A stretch of DNA of 64,000 nucleotides from Eutreptiella sp. 'Long Island Sound 2002' (lineage: Eukaryota > Euglenozoa > Euglenophyceae > Eutreptiales > Eutreptiaceae). The translations under genes and the position numbers were made by a program. Location: positions 6,454,926 through 6,518,925 of the forward strand of contig OZ038402.1 of assembly GCA_964036045.1 (NCBI GenBank). Direction: 5' to 3'. Shown here one piece after another: positions 11,284-23,900 of this stretch. Below the pieces are notes generated by a model that was not told the DNA's origin, searched no databases, and was given only the letters and a program-made list of their open reading frames with translations. Position 1 is the first letter of the stretch. Each line of letters opens with the position of its first letter.

Positions 11284-12760
11284 CATACGGTTGCATAATA
11301 ATTGTGCAGGGTGCATGATCTCATCAGTTTCCGGTAGCCATACGGGTGCATAATAATTGTGCAGGGTGCATAGTCTCATCAGTTTCTGGTAGCCATACGG
11401 GTGCATAATAATTGTGCAGGGCGCAGAATGTCATCAGTTTCCGGTAGCCATACGCGTGCATAACAATTGTGCAGCGTGCATTATCTCATCAGTTTCCGGT
11501 AGCCATACGGGTGCATAATAATTGTGCAGGGTCCATAATCTCATCAGTTTCCGGTAGCCATATGGTTGCATAATAATTGTGCAGGGTGCATAATCTCATC
11601 AGTTTCTGGTAGCCATACGGGTGCATGATAATTGTGCAGGGTGCATAATCTCATCAGTTTCCTGTAGCCATACGGGTGCATAATAATTGTGCAGGGTGCA
11701 TAATCTCAACAGTTTCCGGTAGCCATACGGGTGCATAATATTTGTGCAGGGTGCATAATCTCATCAGTTTCCCGTAGCCATACGGGTGCATAATAATTGT
11801 GCAGGGTGCATAGTCTCATCAGTTTCTGGTAGCCATACGGGTGCATAATAATTGTGCAGGGCGCAGAATGTCATTAGTTTCCGGTAGCCATACGCGTGCA
11901 TAACAATTGTGCAGCGTGCATTATCTCATCAGTTTCCGGTAGCCATACGGGTGCATAATAATTGTGCAGGGTGCATAATCTCATCAGTTTCTGGTAGCCA
12001 TACGGGTGCATAATATTTGTGCAGGGTGCATAATCTCATCAGTTTCCGGTAGCCATACGGGTGCATAATGATTGTGCAGGGTGCATAATCTCATCAGTTT
12101 CCGGTAGCCATACTGGTGCATAACAATTGTGCAGGGTGCATAATCTCATCAGTTTCTGGTAGCCATACGGTTGCATAATAATTGTGCAGGGTGCATGATC
12201 TCATCAGTTTCCGGTAGCCATACGGGTGCATAATAATTGTGCAGGGTGCATAGTCTCATCATTTTCTGGTAGCCATACGGGTGCATAATAATTGTGCAGG
12301 GCGCAGAATGTCATTAGTTTCCGGTAGCCATACGCGTGCATAACAATTGTGCAGCGTGCATTATCTCATCAGTTTCCGGTAGCCATACGGGTGCATAACA
12401 ATTGTGCAGGGTGCATAATCTCATCAGTTTCTGGTAGCCATACGGTGCATAATAATTGTGCAGGGTGCATAATCTCATCAGTTTCCGGTAGCCATACGGG
12501 TGCATAATGATTGTGCAGGGTGCATAATCTCATCAGTTTCCGGTAGCCATACTGGTGCATAACAATTGTGCAGGGTGCATAATCTCATCAGTTTACGGTA
12601 GCCATACGGTTGCATAATGATTGTGCAGGGTGCATAATCTCATCAGTTTCCGGTAGCCATACGGTTGCATAATAATTGTGCAGGGTGCATAATCTCATCA
12701 GTTTCCGGTAGCCATACGGGTGCATAATGATTGTGCAGGGTGCATAATCTCATCAGTTTC
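11284..12760. repeat. 1,484-bp tandem duplication copy 2
   Basis: Mirrors 9,800-11,283 at an offset of 1,484 bp. GGGTCCATAATC with CATATGGTTGC is at about 11,532 (10,048 in copy 1), ATCTCAACAG near 11,702, and the 54-bp CATACGGTGC monomer at 12,444. The match ends after the third GGTTGC or ATGATTG monomer near 12,744, where copy 1 has CATACGGTTGC and GCATGATC instead of consensus bases. Confidence 0.86.
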
Positions 12761-13544
12761 CGGTAGCCATACGGGTGCATAATAATTGTGCAGGGTGCAT
12801 AATCTCATCAGTTTCCGGTAGCCATACGGGTGCATAATAATTGTGCAGGGTGCATAATCTCATCAGTTTCTGGTAGCCATACAGGTGCATAATAATTGTG
12901 CAGGGTGCATAATCTCATCAGTTTCCGGTAGCCATACGGGTGCATAATAATGGTTCAGGGTGCATAATCTCATCAGTTTCCGGTAGCCATACGGGTGCAT
13001 AATAATTGTGCAGGGTGCATAATCTCATCAGTTTCCGGTAGCCATACGGGTGCATAATAATTGTGCAGGGTGCATAATTCCATCAGTTTCCGCTAGCCAT
13101 ACGGGTGCATAATAATTGTGCAGGGTGCATAATCTCATCAATTCCCGGTAGCCATACGGGTGCATAATAATTGTGCAGGGTGCATAATCTCATCAGTTTC
13201 CGGTAGCCATATGGGTGCATAATAATTGTGCAGGGTGCATAGTCTCATCAGTTTCCGGTAGCCATACGGTTGCATAATCATTGTGCAGGGTGCATAGTCT
13301 CATCAGTTTCCGGTAGCCATACGGTTGCATAATGATTGTGCAGGGTGCATAATCTCATCAGTTTCCGGTAGCCATACGGGTGCATAATGATTGTGCAGGG
13401 TGCATAATCTCATCAGTTTCCGGTAGCCATACGGTTGCATAATAATTGTGCAGGGTGCATAATCTCATCAGTTTCCGGTAGCCATACGGGTGCATAATGT
13501 TTGTGCAGGGTGCATAATCTCATCAGTTTCCGGTAGCCATACGG

Positions 13545-14315
13545 GTGCATAATAATTGTGCAGGGTGCATAATCTCATCAGTTTCCAGTAGCCATACGGG
13601 TGCATAATGATTGTGCAGGGTGCATAATCTCATCAACCTCCGGTAGCCATACGGGTGCATAATAATTGTGCAGGGTGGATAATCTCATCAGTTTCCGGTA
13701 GCCATACGGGTGCATAATAATTGTGCAGGGTGCATAGTCTCATCAGTTTCTGGTAGCCATACGGGTGCATAATAATTGTGCAGGGTGCATAATCTCATCA
13801 GTTTCCGGTAGCCATACGGGTGCATAATAATTGTGCAGGGTGCATAATCTCATCAGCTTCCGGTAGCCATACGGTTGCATAATAATTGTGCAGGGTGCAT
13901 AATCTCATCAGTTTCCGGTAGCCATACGGGTGCATAATAATTGTGCAGGGTGCATAATCTCATCAGTTTCCAGTAGCCATACGGGTGCATAATGATTGTG
14001 CAGGGTGCATAATCTCATCAACCTCCGGTAGCCATACGGGTGCATAATAATTGTTCAGGGTGCATAATCTCATCAGTTTCCGGTAGCCATACGGGTGCAT
14101 AATAATTGTGCAGGGTGCATAGTCTCATCAGTTTCTGGTAGCCATACGGGTGCATAATAATTGTGCAGGGTGCATAATCTCATCAGTTTCCGGTAGCCAT
14201 ACGGGTGCATAATAATTGTGCAGGGTGCATAATCTCATCAGCTTCCGGTAGCCATACGGTTGCATAATAATTGTGCAGGGTGCATAATCTCATCAGTTTC
14301 CGGTAGCCATACGGG
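13545..14315. repeat. 385-bp (7-monomer) tandem duplication
   Basis: TTTCCAGTAG (13,581 and 13,966), CATCAACCTCC (13,631 and 14,016), GTCTCATC with TTTCTGG (about 13,737 and 14,122) and ATCAGCTTCC (13,851 and 14,236) all recur exactly 385 bp apart. The flanking monomers from 12,760 to 14,900 are near-consensus with scattered ATGATTG and GGTTGC variants and hold nothing else. Confidence 0.85.
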
Positions 14316-14946
14316 TGCATAATGATTGTGCAGGGTGCATAATCTCATCAGTCTCTCGTAGCCATACGGGTGCATAATAATTGTGCAGGGTGCATAATCT
14401 CATCAGTTTCCGGTAGCCATACGGGTGCATAATAATTGTGCAGGGTGCATAATCTCATCAGTTTCCAGTAGCCATACGGGTGCATAATAATTGTGCAGGG
14501 TGCATAATCTCATCAGTTTCCGGTAGCCATACGGGTGCATAATAATTGTGCAGGGTGCATAATCTCATCAGTTTCCGGTAGCCATACGGGTGCATAATAA
14601 TTGTGCAGGGTGCATAGTCTCATCAGTTTGTGGTAGCCATACGGGTGCATAATAATTGTTCAGGGTGCATAATCTCATCAGTTTCCGGTAGCCATACGGG
14701 TGCATAATAATTGTGCAGGGTGCATAATCTCATCAGTTTCCGGTAGCCATACGGGTGCATAATAATTGTGCAGGGTGCATAATCTCATCAGTTTCCGGTA
14801 GCCATACGGGTGCATAACAATTGTGCAGGGTGCATAATCTCATCAGTTTCCTGGTGCCATACGGGTGCATAATAATTGTGCAGGGTGCATAGGCTCATCA
14901 GTTTCCGGTAGCCATACGGGTGCATAACAATTGTGCAGGGTGCATA

Positions 14947-14981
14947 ATCTCATCAGTTTCCGGTAGCAATACGGGTGCATA
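14947..14981 (+). repeat. 35-bp truncated monomer (-20 bp)
   Basis: This monomer reads from ATCTCATCAG to GTAGCAATACGGGTGCATA and then goes straight to ATCTCATC of the next copy. It lacks exactly one interval between the two GGGTGCATAAT repeats. It is the only 35-bp monomer in the window. The simplest origin is slippage or recombination between the internal 11-bp repeats. The 75-bp monomer at 40,335 is the reciprocal type. Confidence 0.95.
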
Positions 14982-15700
14982 ATCTCATCAACTTCCGGTA
15001 GCCATACGGGTGCATAATAATTGTGCAGGGTGCATAATCTCATCAGTTTCCGGTAGCCATACGGGTGCATAATAATTGTGCAGGGTGCATAGTCTCATCA
15101 GTTTCTGGTAGCCATACGGGTGCATAATAATTGTGCAGGGTGCATAATCTCATCAGTTTCCGGTAGCCATACGGGTGCATAATAATTGTGCAGGGTGCAT
15201 AGTCTCATCAGTTTCTGGTAGCCATACGGGTGCATAACAATTGTGCAGGGTGCATTATCTCATCAGTTTCCGGTAGCCATGTGGGTGCATAATAATTGTG
15301 CAGGGTGCATAATCTCATTTTTTTGCGGTAGCCATACGGGTGCATAATAATTGTGCAGCCTGCATAATCTCATCAGTTTCCGGTAGCCATACGGGTGCAT
15401 AATATTTGTGCAGGGTGCATAATCTCATCAGTTTCCGGTAGCCGTACGGGTGCATAATAATTGTGCAGGGTGCATAATCTCATCAGTTTCCGGTAGCCAT
15501 ACGGGTGCATAATAATTGTGCAGGGTGCATAATCTCATCAGTTTCCGGTAGCCATACGGGTGCATAATAATTGTGCAGGGTGCATAATCTCATCAGTTTC
15601 CTGGTGCCATACGGGTGCATAATAATTGTGCAGGGTTCATAGTCTCATCAGTTTCCGGTAGCCATACTGGTGCATAACAATTGTGCAGGGTGCATAATCT
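14982..15700. repeat. Near-consensus monomers
   Basis: Thirteen 55-bp monomers with scattered variants (TTTCTGG, CATGTGGG, ATCTCATTTTTTTGCGG, CAGCCTGC, TTTCCTGGTGCC). No indel and no clear block structure was seen. Confidence 0.75.
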
Positions 15701-15764
15701 CATCAGTTTCCGGTAGCCATACGGTTGCATAATGATTGTGCAGGGTGCATAATCTCATCAGTTT

Positions 15765-16754
15765 CCGGTAGCCATACGGTTGCATAATAATTGTGCAGGG
15801 TGCATAATCTCATCAGTTTCCGGTAGCCATACGGGTGCATAATGATTGTGCAGGGTGCATAATCTCATCAGTTTCCGGTAGCCATAGGGGTGCATAATAA
15901 TTATGCAGGGTGCATAATCTCATCAGTTTCCGGTAGCCATACGGGTGCATAATAATTGTGCAGGGTGCATAATCTCATCAGTTTCCGGTAGCCATTCAGG
16001 GGCATAATGATTGTGCAGGGTGCATAATCTCATCAGTTTCCGGTAGCCATACGGGTGCATAATAATGGTTCAGGGTGCATAATCTCATCAGTTTCCGGTA
16101 GCAATACGGGTGCATGATAATTGTGCAGGGTGTATAATCTCATCAGTTTCCGGTAGCCATACGGGTGCATAATAATTGTGCAGGGTGCATAATCTCATCA
16201 GTTTCCTGTAGCCATACGGGTGCATGATAATTGTGCAGGGTGCATAATCTCATCAGTTTCCGGTAGCCATACGGTTGCATAATAATTGTGCAGGGTGCAT
16301 AATCTCATCAGTTTCCGGTAGCCATACGGGTGCATAATGATTGTGCAGGGTGCATAATCTCATCAGTTTCCGGTAGCCATAGGGGTGCATAATAATTATG
16401 CAGGGTGCATAATCTCATCAGTTTCCGGTAGCCATACGGGTGCATAATAATTGTGCAGGGTGCATAATCTCATCAGTTTCCGGTAGCCATACAGGTGCAT
16501 AATAATTGTGCAGGGTGCATAATCTCATCAGTTTCCGGTAGCCATACGGGTGCATAATAATGGTTCAGGGTGCATAATCTCATCAGTTTCCGGTAGCAAT
16601 ACGGGTGCATGATAATTGTGCAGGGTGTATAATCTCATCAGTTTCCGGTAGCCATACGGGTGCATAATAATTGTGCAGGGTGCATAATCTCATCAGTTTC
16701 CGGTAGCCATACGGGTGCATAATAATTGTGCAGGGTGCATAGTCTCCTCAATTT
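15765..16754. repeat. 495-bp (9-monomer) tandem duplication
   Basis: CATAGGGG with ATTATGCAGG (15,901 and 16,396), ATAATGGTTC, and GTAGCAATAC followed by GCATGATAATTG and GTGTATAATC (about 16,115 and 16,610) recur 495 bp apart. Copy 1 has CATTCAGGGGC where copy 2 has CATACAGGTGC, so single-base differences accumulated after duplication. The edges are approximate. Confidence 0.8.
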
Positions 16755-18930
16755 CCGGTAGCCATACGGGTGCATAATAATTGTGCAGGGTGCATAATCT
16801 CATCAGTTTCCGGTAGCCATACGGGTGCATGATAATTGTGCAGGGTGCATAGTCTCATCAGTTTCCGGTAGCCATACGGTTGCATAATAATTGTGCAGGG
16901 TGCATAATGTCATCAGTTTCCAGTAGCCATACGGGTGCATAATGATTGTGCAGGGTGCATAATCTCATCAGTTTCCGGTAGCCATACGGTTGCATAATAT
17001 TTGTGCAGGGTGCATAATCTCATCAGTTTCCGGTAGCCATACGGGTGCATAATGATTGTGCAGGGTGCATAATCTCATCAGTTTCCGGTAGCCATACGGT
17101 TGCATAATATTTGTGCAGGGTGCATAATCTCATCAGTTTCCGGTAGCCATACGGGTGCATAATAATTGTGCAGGGTGCATAATCTCATCAGTTTCCGGTA
17201 GCCATACGGGTGCATAATAATTGTGCAGGGTGCATAATCTCATCAATTTCCGGTAGCCATACGGGTGCATAATAATTGTGGAGCGTGCATAATCTCATCA
17301 GTTTCCGGTAGCCATACGGGTGCATAATAATTGTGCAGGGTGCATAGTCTCATCAGTTTCTGGTAGCCATACGGGTGCATAATAATTGTTCAGGGTGCAT
17401 AATCTCATCAGTTTCCGGTAGCCATACGGGTGCATAATAATTGTGCAGGGTGCATAATCTCATCAATTTCCGGTAGCCATACGGGTGCATAATAATTGTG
17501 CAGGGTGCATAATCTCATCAGTTTCCGGTAGCCATACGGGTGCATGATAATTGTGCAGGGTGCATAATCTCATCAGTTTCCGGTAGCCATACGGGTGCAT
17601 AATGATTGTGCAGGGTGCATAATCTCATCAGTTTCCGGTAGCAATACGGGTGCATCATAATGGTTCAGGGTGCATAATCTCATCAGTTTCCGGTAGCAAT
17701 ACGGGTGCATGATAGTTGTGCAGGGTGCATAATCTCATCAGTTTCCGGTAGCCATACGGGTGCATAATAATTGTGCAGGGTGCATAATCTCATCAGTTTC
17801 CGGTAGCCATACGGGTGCATAATGATTGTGCAGGGTGCATAATCTCCTCAATTTCCGGTAGCCATACGGGTGCATAATAATTGTGCAGGGTGCATAATCT
17901 CATCAGTTTCCGGTAGCCATACGGGTGCATGATGCTTGTGCAGGGTGCATAGTCTCATCAGTTTCCGGTAGTCATACGGTTGCATAATAATTGTGCAGGG
18001 TGCATAATCTCATCAGTTTCCGGTAGCCATACGGGTGCATAATGATTGTGCAGGGTGCATAATCTCATCACTTTCCGGTAGCCATACGGTTGCATAATAA
18101 TTGTGCAGGGTGCATAATCTCATCAGTTTCCGGTAGCCATACGGGTGCATAATAATTGTGCAGGGTGCATAATCTCATCAGTTTCCGGTAGCCATACGGG
18201 TGCATAATAATTGTGCAGGGCGCATAATCTCATTAGTTTCCGGTAGCAATACGGGTGCATAATAATTGTGCAGGGTGCATAATCTCATCAGTTTCCGGTA
18301 GCCATACGGGTGCATAATATTTGTGCAGGGTGCATAATCTCATCAGTTTCCGGTAGCCATACGGGTGCATAATAATTGTGCAGGGTGCATAATCTCATCA
18401 ATTTCCGGTAGCCATACGGGTGCATAATAATTGTTCAGGGTGCATAATCTCATCAGTTTCCGGTAGCCATACGGGTGCATGATAATTGTGCAGGGTGCAT
18501 AGTCTCATCAGTTTCCGGTAGCCATACGGTTGCATAATAATTGTGCAGGGTGCATAATCTCATCAGTTTCCGGTAGCCATACGGGTGCATAATAATTGTG
18601 CAGGGTGCATAATCTCATCACTTTCCGGTAGCCATACGGTTGCATAATAATTGTGCAGGGTGCATAATCTCATCAGTTTCCGGTAGCCATACGGGTGCAT
18701 AATGATTGTGCAGGGTGCATAATCTCATCAGTTTCCGGTAGCCATACGGGTGCATAATAATTGTGCAGGGTGCATAATCTCATCAGTTTCCGGTAGCCAT
18801 ACGGGTGCATAATAATTGTGCAGGGTGCATAATCTCATCAATTTCCGGTAGCCATACGGGTGCATAATAATTGTGCAGGGTGCATAATCTCATCAGTTTC
18901 CGGTAGCCATACGGGTGCATAATAATTGTG
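16755..18930. repeat. GGTTGC/ATGATTG-rich monomers without clear large HOR
   Basis: About 40 monomers alternating between CATACGGTTGC, ATGATTGTGC, GCATGATAATTG, ATCAATTTCC and consensus. Short pieces repeat (for example the ATCACTTTCC plus GGTTGC pair near 18,070 and 18,620) but I could not fix a single unit. No indels and no foreign sequence. Confidence 0.7.
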
Positions 18931-18939
18931 CAGGGTGCA

Positions 18940-20450
18940 TAGTCTCATCAGTTTCTGGTAGCCATACGGGTGCATAATAATTGTTCACGGTGCACAATCT
19001 CATCAGTTTCCGGTAGCCATACGGGTGCATAATAATTGTGCAGGGCGCATAATCTCATTAGTTTCCGGTAGCCATACGGGTGCATAACAATTATGCAGGG
19101 TGCATTATCTTATCAGTTTCCGGTAGCCATACGGTTGCATAATAATTGTGCAGGGTGCATAATCTCATCAGTTTCTGGTAGCCATACGGGTGCATAATGA
19201 TTGTGCAGGGTGCATAATCTCATCACTTTCCGGTAGCCATACGGTTGCATAATAATTGTGCAGGGTGCATAATCTCATCAGTTTCCGGTAGCCATACGGG
19301 TGCATAATGATTGTGCAGGGTGCATAATCTCATCAGTTTCCGGTAGCCATACCGGTGCATAATATTCGTGAAGGGTGCATAATCTCATCAGTTTCCGGTA
19401 GCCATACGGGTGCATAATAATTGTCCAGGGTGCATAATCCCATCAGTTTCCGGTAGCCATATGGGTGCATAATATTTGTGCAGGGTGCATAATCTCATCA
19501 GTTTCCGGTAGCCATACGGGTGCATAATAATTGTGCAGGGTGCATAGTCTCATCAGTGTCTGGTAGCCATACGGGTGCATAATAATTGTTCAGGGTGCAT
19601 AATTTCATCAGTTTCCGGTAGCCATACGGGTGCATAATAATTGTGCAGGGCGCATAATCTCATTAGTTTCCGGTAGCCATACGGGTGCATAACAATTATG
19701 CAGGGTGCATAGTCTCATCAGTTTCTGGTAGCCATACGGGTGCATAATAATTGTTCACGGTGCACAATCTCATCAGTTTCCGGTAGCCATACGGGTGCAT
19801 AATAATTGTGCAGGGCGCATAATCTCATTAGTTTCCGGTAGCCATACGGGTGCATAACAATTATGCAGGGTGCATTATCTCATCAGTTTCCGGTAGCCAT
19901 ACGGTTGCATAATAATTGTGCAGGGTGCATAATCTCATCAGTTTCCGGTAGCCATACGGGTGCATAATGATTGTGCAGGGTGCATAATCTCATCAGTTTC
20001 CGGTAGCCATACGGATGCATAATGATTGTGCAGGGTGCATAATCTCATCAGTTTCCGGTAGCCATACCGGTGCATAATATTTGTGAAGGGTGCATAATCT
20101 CATCAGTTTCCGGTAGCCATACGGGTGCATAATAATTGTCCAGGGTGCATAATCTCATCAGTTTCCGGTAGCCATATGGGTGCATAATATTTGTGCAGGG
20201 TGCATAATCTCATCAGTTTCCGGTAGCCATACGGGTGCATAATAATTGTGCAGGGTGCATAGTCTCATCAGTGTCTGGTAGCCATACGGGTGCATATTAA
20301 TTGTTCAGGGTGCATAATCTCATCAGTTTCCGGTAGCCATACGGGTGCATAATAATTGTGCAGGGCGCATAATCTCATTAGTTTCCGGTAGCCATACGGG
20401 TGCATAACAATTCTGCAGGGTGCATTATCTCATCAGTTTCCGGTAGCCAT
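18940..20450. repeat. Tandem duplication with 770/715-bp offsets
   Basis: TTGTTCACGGTGCACAATC at 18,981 and 19,751 is 770 bp apart (14 monomers). GTGAAGGGTGC at 19,371 and 20,086 is 715 bp apart (13 monomers). One monomer was therefore gained or lost between the copies. Other shared markers are GGGCGCATAATCTCATTAG, AACAATTATGCAGG, CATACCGG with ATATTTGTG or ATATTCGTG, TTGTCCAGG, and GTGTCTGGTAG. Confidence 0.8.
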
Positions 20451-21200
20451 ACGGGTGCATAATATCTGTGCAGGGTGCATAATCTCATCAGTTTGCGGTA
20501 GCCATACGGGTGCATAATAATTGTGCAGCCTGCATAATCTCATCAGTTTCCGGTAGCCATACGGGTGCATAATATTTGTGCAGGGTGCATAATCTCATCA
20601 GTTTCCGGTAGCCATACGGGTGCATAATAATTGTGCAGGGTGCATAATCTCATCAGTTTCCGGTAGCCATACGGGTGCATAATAATTGTGCAGGGTGCAT
20701 AATCTCATCATTTTCCGGTAGCCATACAGGTGCATAATAATTGTGCAGGGTGCATAATCTCATCAGTTTCCGGTAGCCATACGGGTGCATAATAATTGTG
20801 CAGGGTGCATAATCTCATCAGTTTCCGGTAGCCATACGGGTGCATAATAATTGTGCAGGGTGCATAATCTCATTATTTTCCGGTAGCCATACGGGTGCAT
20901 AATAATTGTGCAGGGTGCCTAGTCTCATCAGTTTCCTGGAGCCATACTGGTGCATAATAATTGTGCAGGGTGCATAGTCTAATCAGTTTCTGGTAGCCAT
21001 ACGGGTGCATAATCATTGTGCAGGGTGCATAATCTCATCAGTTTCCGGTAGCCATACGGGTGCATAATGATTGTGCAGGGTGCATAATCTCATCAGTTTC
21101 CAGTTGCCATACAGGTGCATAATAATTGTGCAGGGTGCATAATCTCATCAGTTTCCGGTAGCCATACGGGTGCATAACAATTGTGCAGGGTGCATAATCT

Positions 21201-21530
21201 CATCAGTTTCTTGGTGCCATGCGGGTGCATAATAATTGTGCAGGGTGCATAGTCTCATCAGTTTCCGGTAGCCATACGGGTGCATAATAATTGTGCAGGG
21301 TGCATAATCTCATCAGTTTCCGGTTGCCATACAGCTGCATAATAATTGTGCAGGGTGCATAATCTCATCAGTTTCTTGGTGCCATGCGGGTGCATAATAA
21401 TTGTGCAGGGTGCATAGTCTCATCAGTTTCCGGTAGCCATACGGGTGCATAATAATTGTGCAGGGTGCATAATCTCATCAGTTTCCGGTAGCCATACGGG
21501 TGCATAATAATTATGCAGGGTGCATAATCT
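21201..21530. repeat. 165-bp trimer duplication
   Basis: CATCAGTTTCTTGGTGCC with CATGCGGG occurs at 21,201 and again at 21,366, 165 bp apart (three monomers), in each case following a GGTTGCC or AGTTGCC monomer. The stretch from 20,450 to 21,200 is near-consensus with CATTATTTTCC, TTTCCTGGAGCC and ATAATCATTG variants. Confidence 0.75.
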
Positions 21531-22640
21531 CATCAGTTTCCTGTAGCTCTACGGGTGCATAAGAATTGTGTAGGGTGCATAATCTCATCAGTTTCCGGCA
21601 GCCATACGGGTGCATAATAATTGTGCAGGGTGCATAGTCTCATCAGTTTCCTGTAGCCATACGGGTGCATTATAATTGTGCAGGGTGCATAATCTCATCA
21701 GTTTCCGGTAGCCATACGGGTGCATAAAAATTGTGCAGGGTGCATATTCTCATTAGTTTCCGGTAGCCATACGGGTGCATAATGATTGTGCAGGGTGCAT
21801 AATCTCATCAGTTTCCAGTTGCCATACGGGTGCATAATAATTGTGCAGGGTGCATAATCTCATCAGTTTCCGGTAGCCATACGGGTGCATGATAATTGTG
21901 CAGGGTGCATCCTCTCATCAGTTTCCGGTAGCCATACGGTTGCATAATAATTGTGCAGGGTGCATAATCTCATCAGTTTCCGGTAGCCATACGGGTGCAT
22001 AATAATTGTGCAGGGTGCATAATCTCATCACTTTCCGGTAGCCATACGGTTGCATAATAATTGTGCAGAGTGCATAATCTCATCAGTTTCTTGTAGCTCT
22101 ACGGGTGCATAAGAATTGTGTAGGGTGCATAATCTCATCAGTTTCCGGCAGCCATACGGGTGCATAATAATTGTGCAGGGTGCATAGTCTCATCAGTTTC
22201 CTGTAGCCATACGGGTGCATAATAATTGTGCAGGGTGCATAATCTCATCAGTTTCCGGTAGCCATACGGGTGCATAATAATTGTGCAGGGTGCATAGTCT
22301 CATTAGTTTCCGGTAGCCATACGGGTGCATAATGATTGTGCAGGGTGCATAATCTCATCAGTTTCCAGTTGCCATACGGGTGCATAATAATTGTGCAGGG
22401 TGCATAATCTCATCAGTTTCCTGTAGCCATACGGGTGCATGATAATTGTGCAGGGTGCATAGTCTCATCAGTTTCCGGTAGCCATACGGTTGCATAATAA
22501 TTGTGCAGGGTGCATAATCTCATCAGTTTCCGGTAGCCATACGGGTGCATAATGATTGTGCAGGGTGCATAATCTCATCACTTTCCGGTAGCCATACGGT
22601 TGCATAATAATTGTGCAGGGTGCATAATCTCATCAGTTTC
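21531..22640. repeat. 550-bp (10-monomer) tandem duplication
   Basis: TGTAGCTCTACGGG with AAGAATTGTGTAGG lies at 21,542 and 22,092, exactly 550 bp apart. It is followed in both copies by a CGGCAGCC monomer, GTCTCATC, TTTCCTGTAG, GTCTCATTAG or ATTCTCATTAG, ATGATTG, TTTCCAGTTGCC, GCATGATAATTG and a GGTTGC monomer. Confidence 0.83.
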
Positions 22641-23119
22641 CGGTAGCCATACGGGTGCATAATGATTGTGCAGGGTGCATAATCTCATCAGTTTCCGGTA
22701 GCCATACGGGTGCATAATAATTGTGCAGGGTGCATAATCTCATCAGTTTCCGGTAGCCATACGGGTGCATAATAATTGTGCAGGGTGCCTAATCTCATCA
22801 ATTTCCGGTAGCCATACGGGTGCATAATAATTGTGCAGGGCGCATAATCTCATTAGTTTCCGGTAGCCATACGGGTGCATAACAATTGTGCAGGGTGCAT
22901 TATCTCATCAGTTTCCGGTAGCCATACGGGTGCATAATATTTGTGAAGGGTGCATAATCTCATCAGTTTGCGGTAGCCATACGGGTGCATAATAATTGTG
23001 CAGGGTGCATAATCTCATCAGTTTCCGGTAGCCATACGGGTGCATAATAATTGTGCAGGGTGCATAATCTCATCAGTTTCCGGTAGCCATACGGGTGCAT
23101 AATAATTGTGCAGGGTGCA

Positions 23120-23900
23120 TAATCTCATCAGTTTCCGGTAGCCATACGGGTGCATAATAAATGTGCAGGGTGCATAATCTCATCAGTTTCCTGTAGCCAT
23201 ACGGGTGCATAATAATTGTGCAGGGTGCATAATCTCATCAGTTTCCGGTAGCCATACGGGTGCATAATAATTCTGCAGGGTGCATAATCTCATTATTCTT
23301 CCGGTAGCCATACGGGTGCATAATAATTGTGCAGGGTGCATAATCTCATCAGTTTCCGGTAGCCATACGGGTGCATAATCATTGTGCAGGGTGCATAATC
23401 TCATCAGTTTCCGGTAGCCATACGGGTGCATAATGATTGTGCAGGGTGCATAATCTCATCAGTTTCCAGTTGCCATACGGGTGCATAATAATTGTGCAGG
23501 GTGCATAATCTCATCAGTTTCCGGTAGCCATACGGGTGCATAATAAATGTGCAGGGTGCATAATCTCATCAGTTTCCTGTAGCCATACGGGTGCATAATA
23601 ATTGTGCAGGGTGCATAATCTCATCAGTTTCCGGTAGCCATACGGGTGCATAATAATTCTGCAGGGTGCATAATCTCATTATTTTCCGGTAGCCATACCG
23701 GTGCATAATAATTGTGCAGGGTGCATAGTCTCATCAGTTTCCGGTAGCCATACGGGTGCATAATCATTGTGCAGGGTGCATAATCTCATCAGTTTCCGGT
23801 AGCCATACGGGTGCATAATGATTGTGCAGGGTGCATAATCTCATCAGTTTCCAGTTGCCATACGGGTGCATAATAATTGTGCAGGGTGCATAATCTCATC
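23120..23900. repeat. 386-bp (7 monomers + 1) duplication
   Basis: ATAAATGTGC recurs 386 bp apart (23,159 and 23,545), followed in both copies by TTTCCTGTAG, ATTCTGCAGG, a CATTAT monomer, ATAATCATTG, ATGATTG and TTTCCAGTTGCC. Copy 1 contains a 56-bp monomer (23,287-23,342, CATTATTCTTCC). Copy 2 has the normal-length CATTATTTTCC, so that +1 is private to copy 1. Confidence 0.82.
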
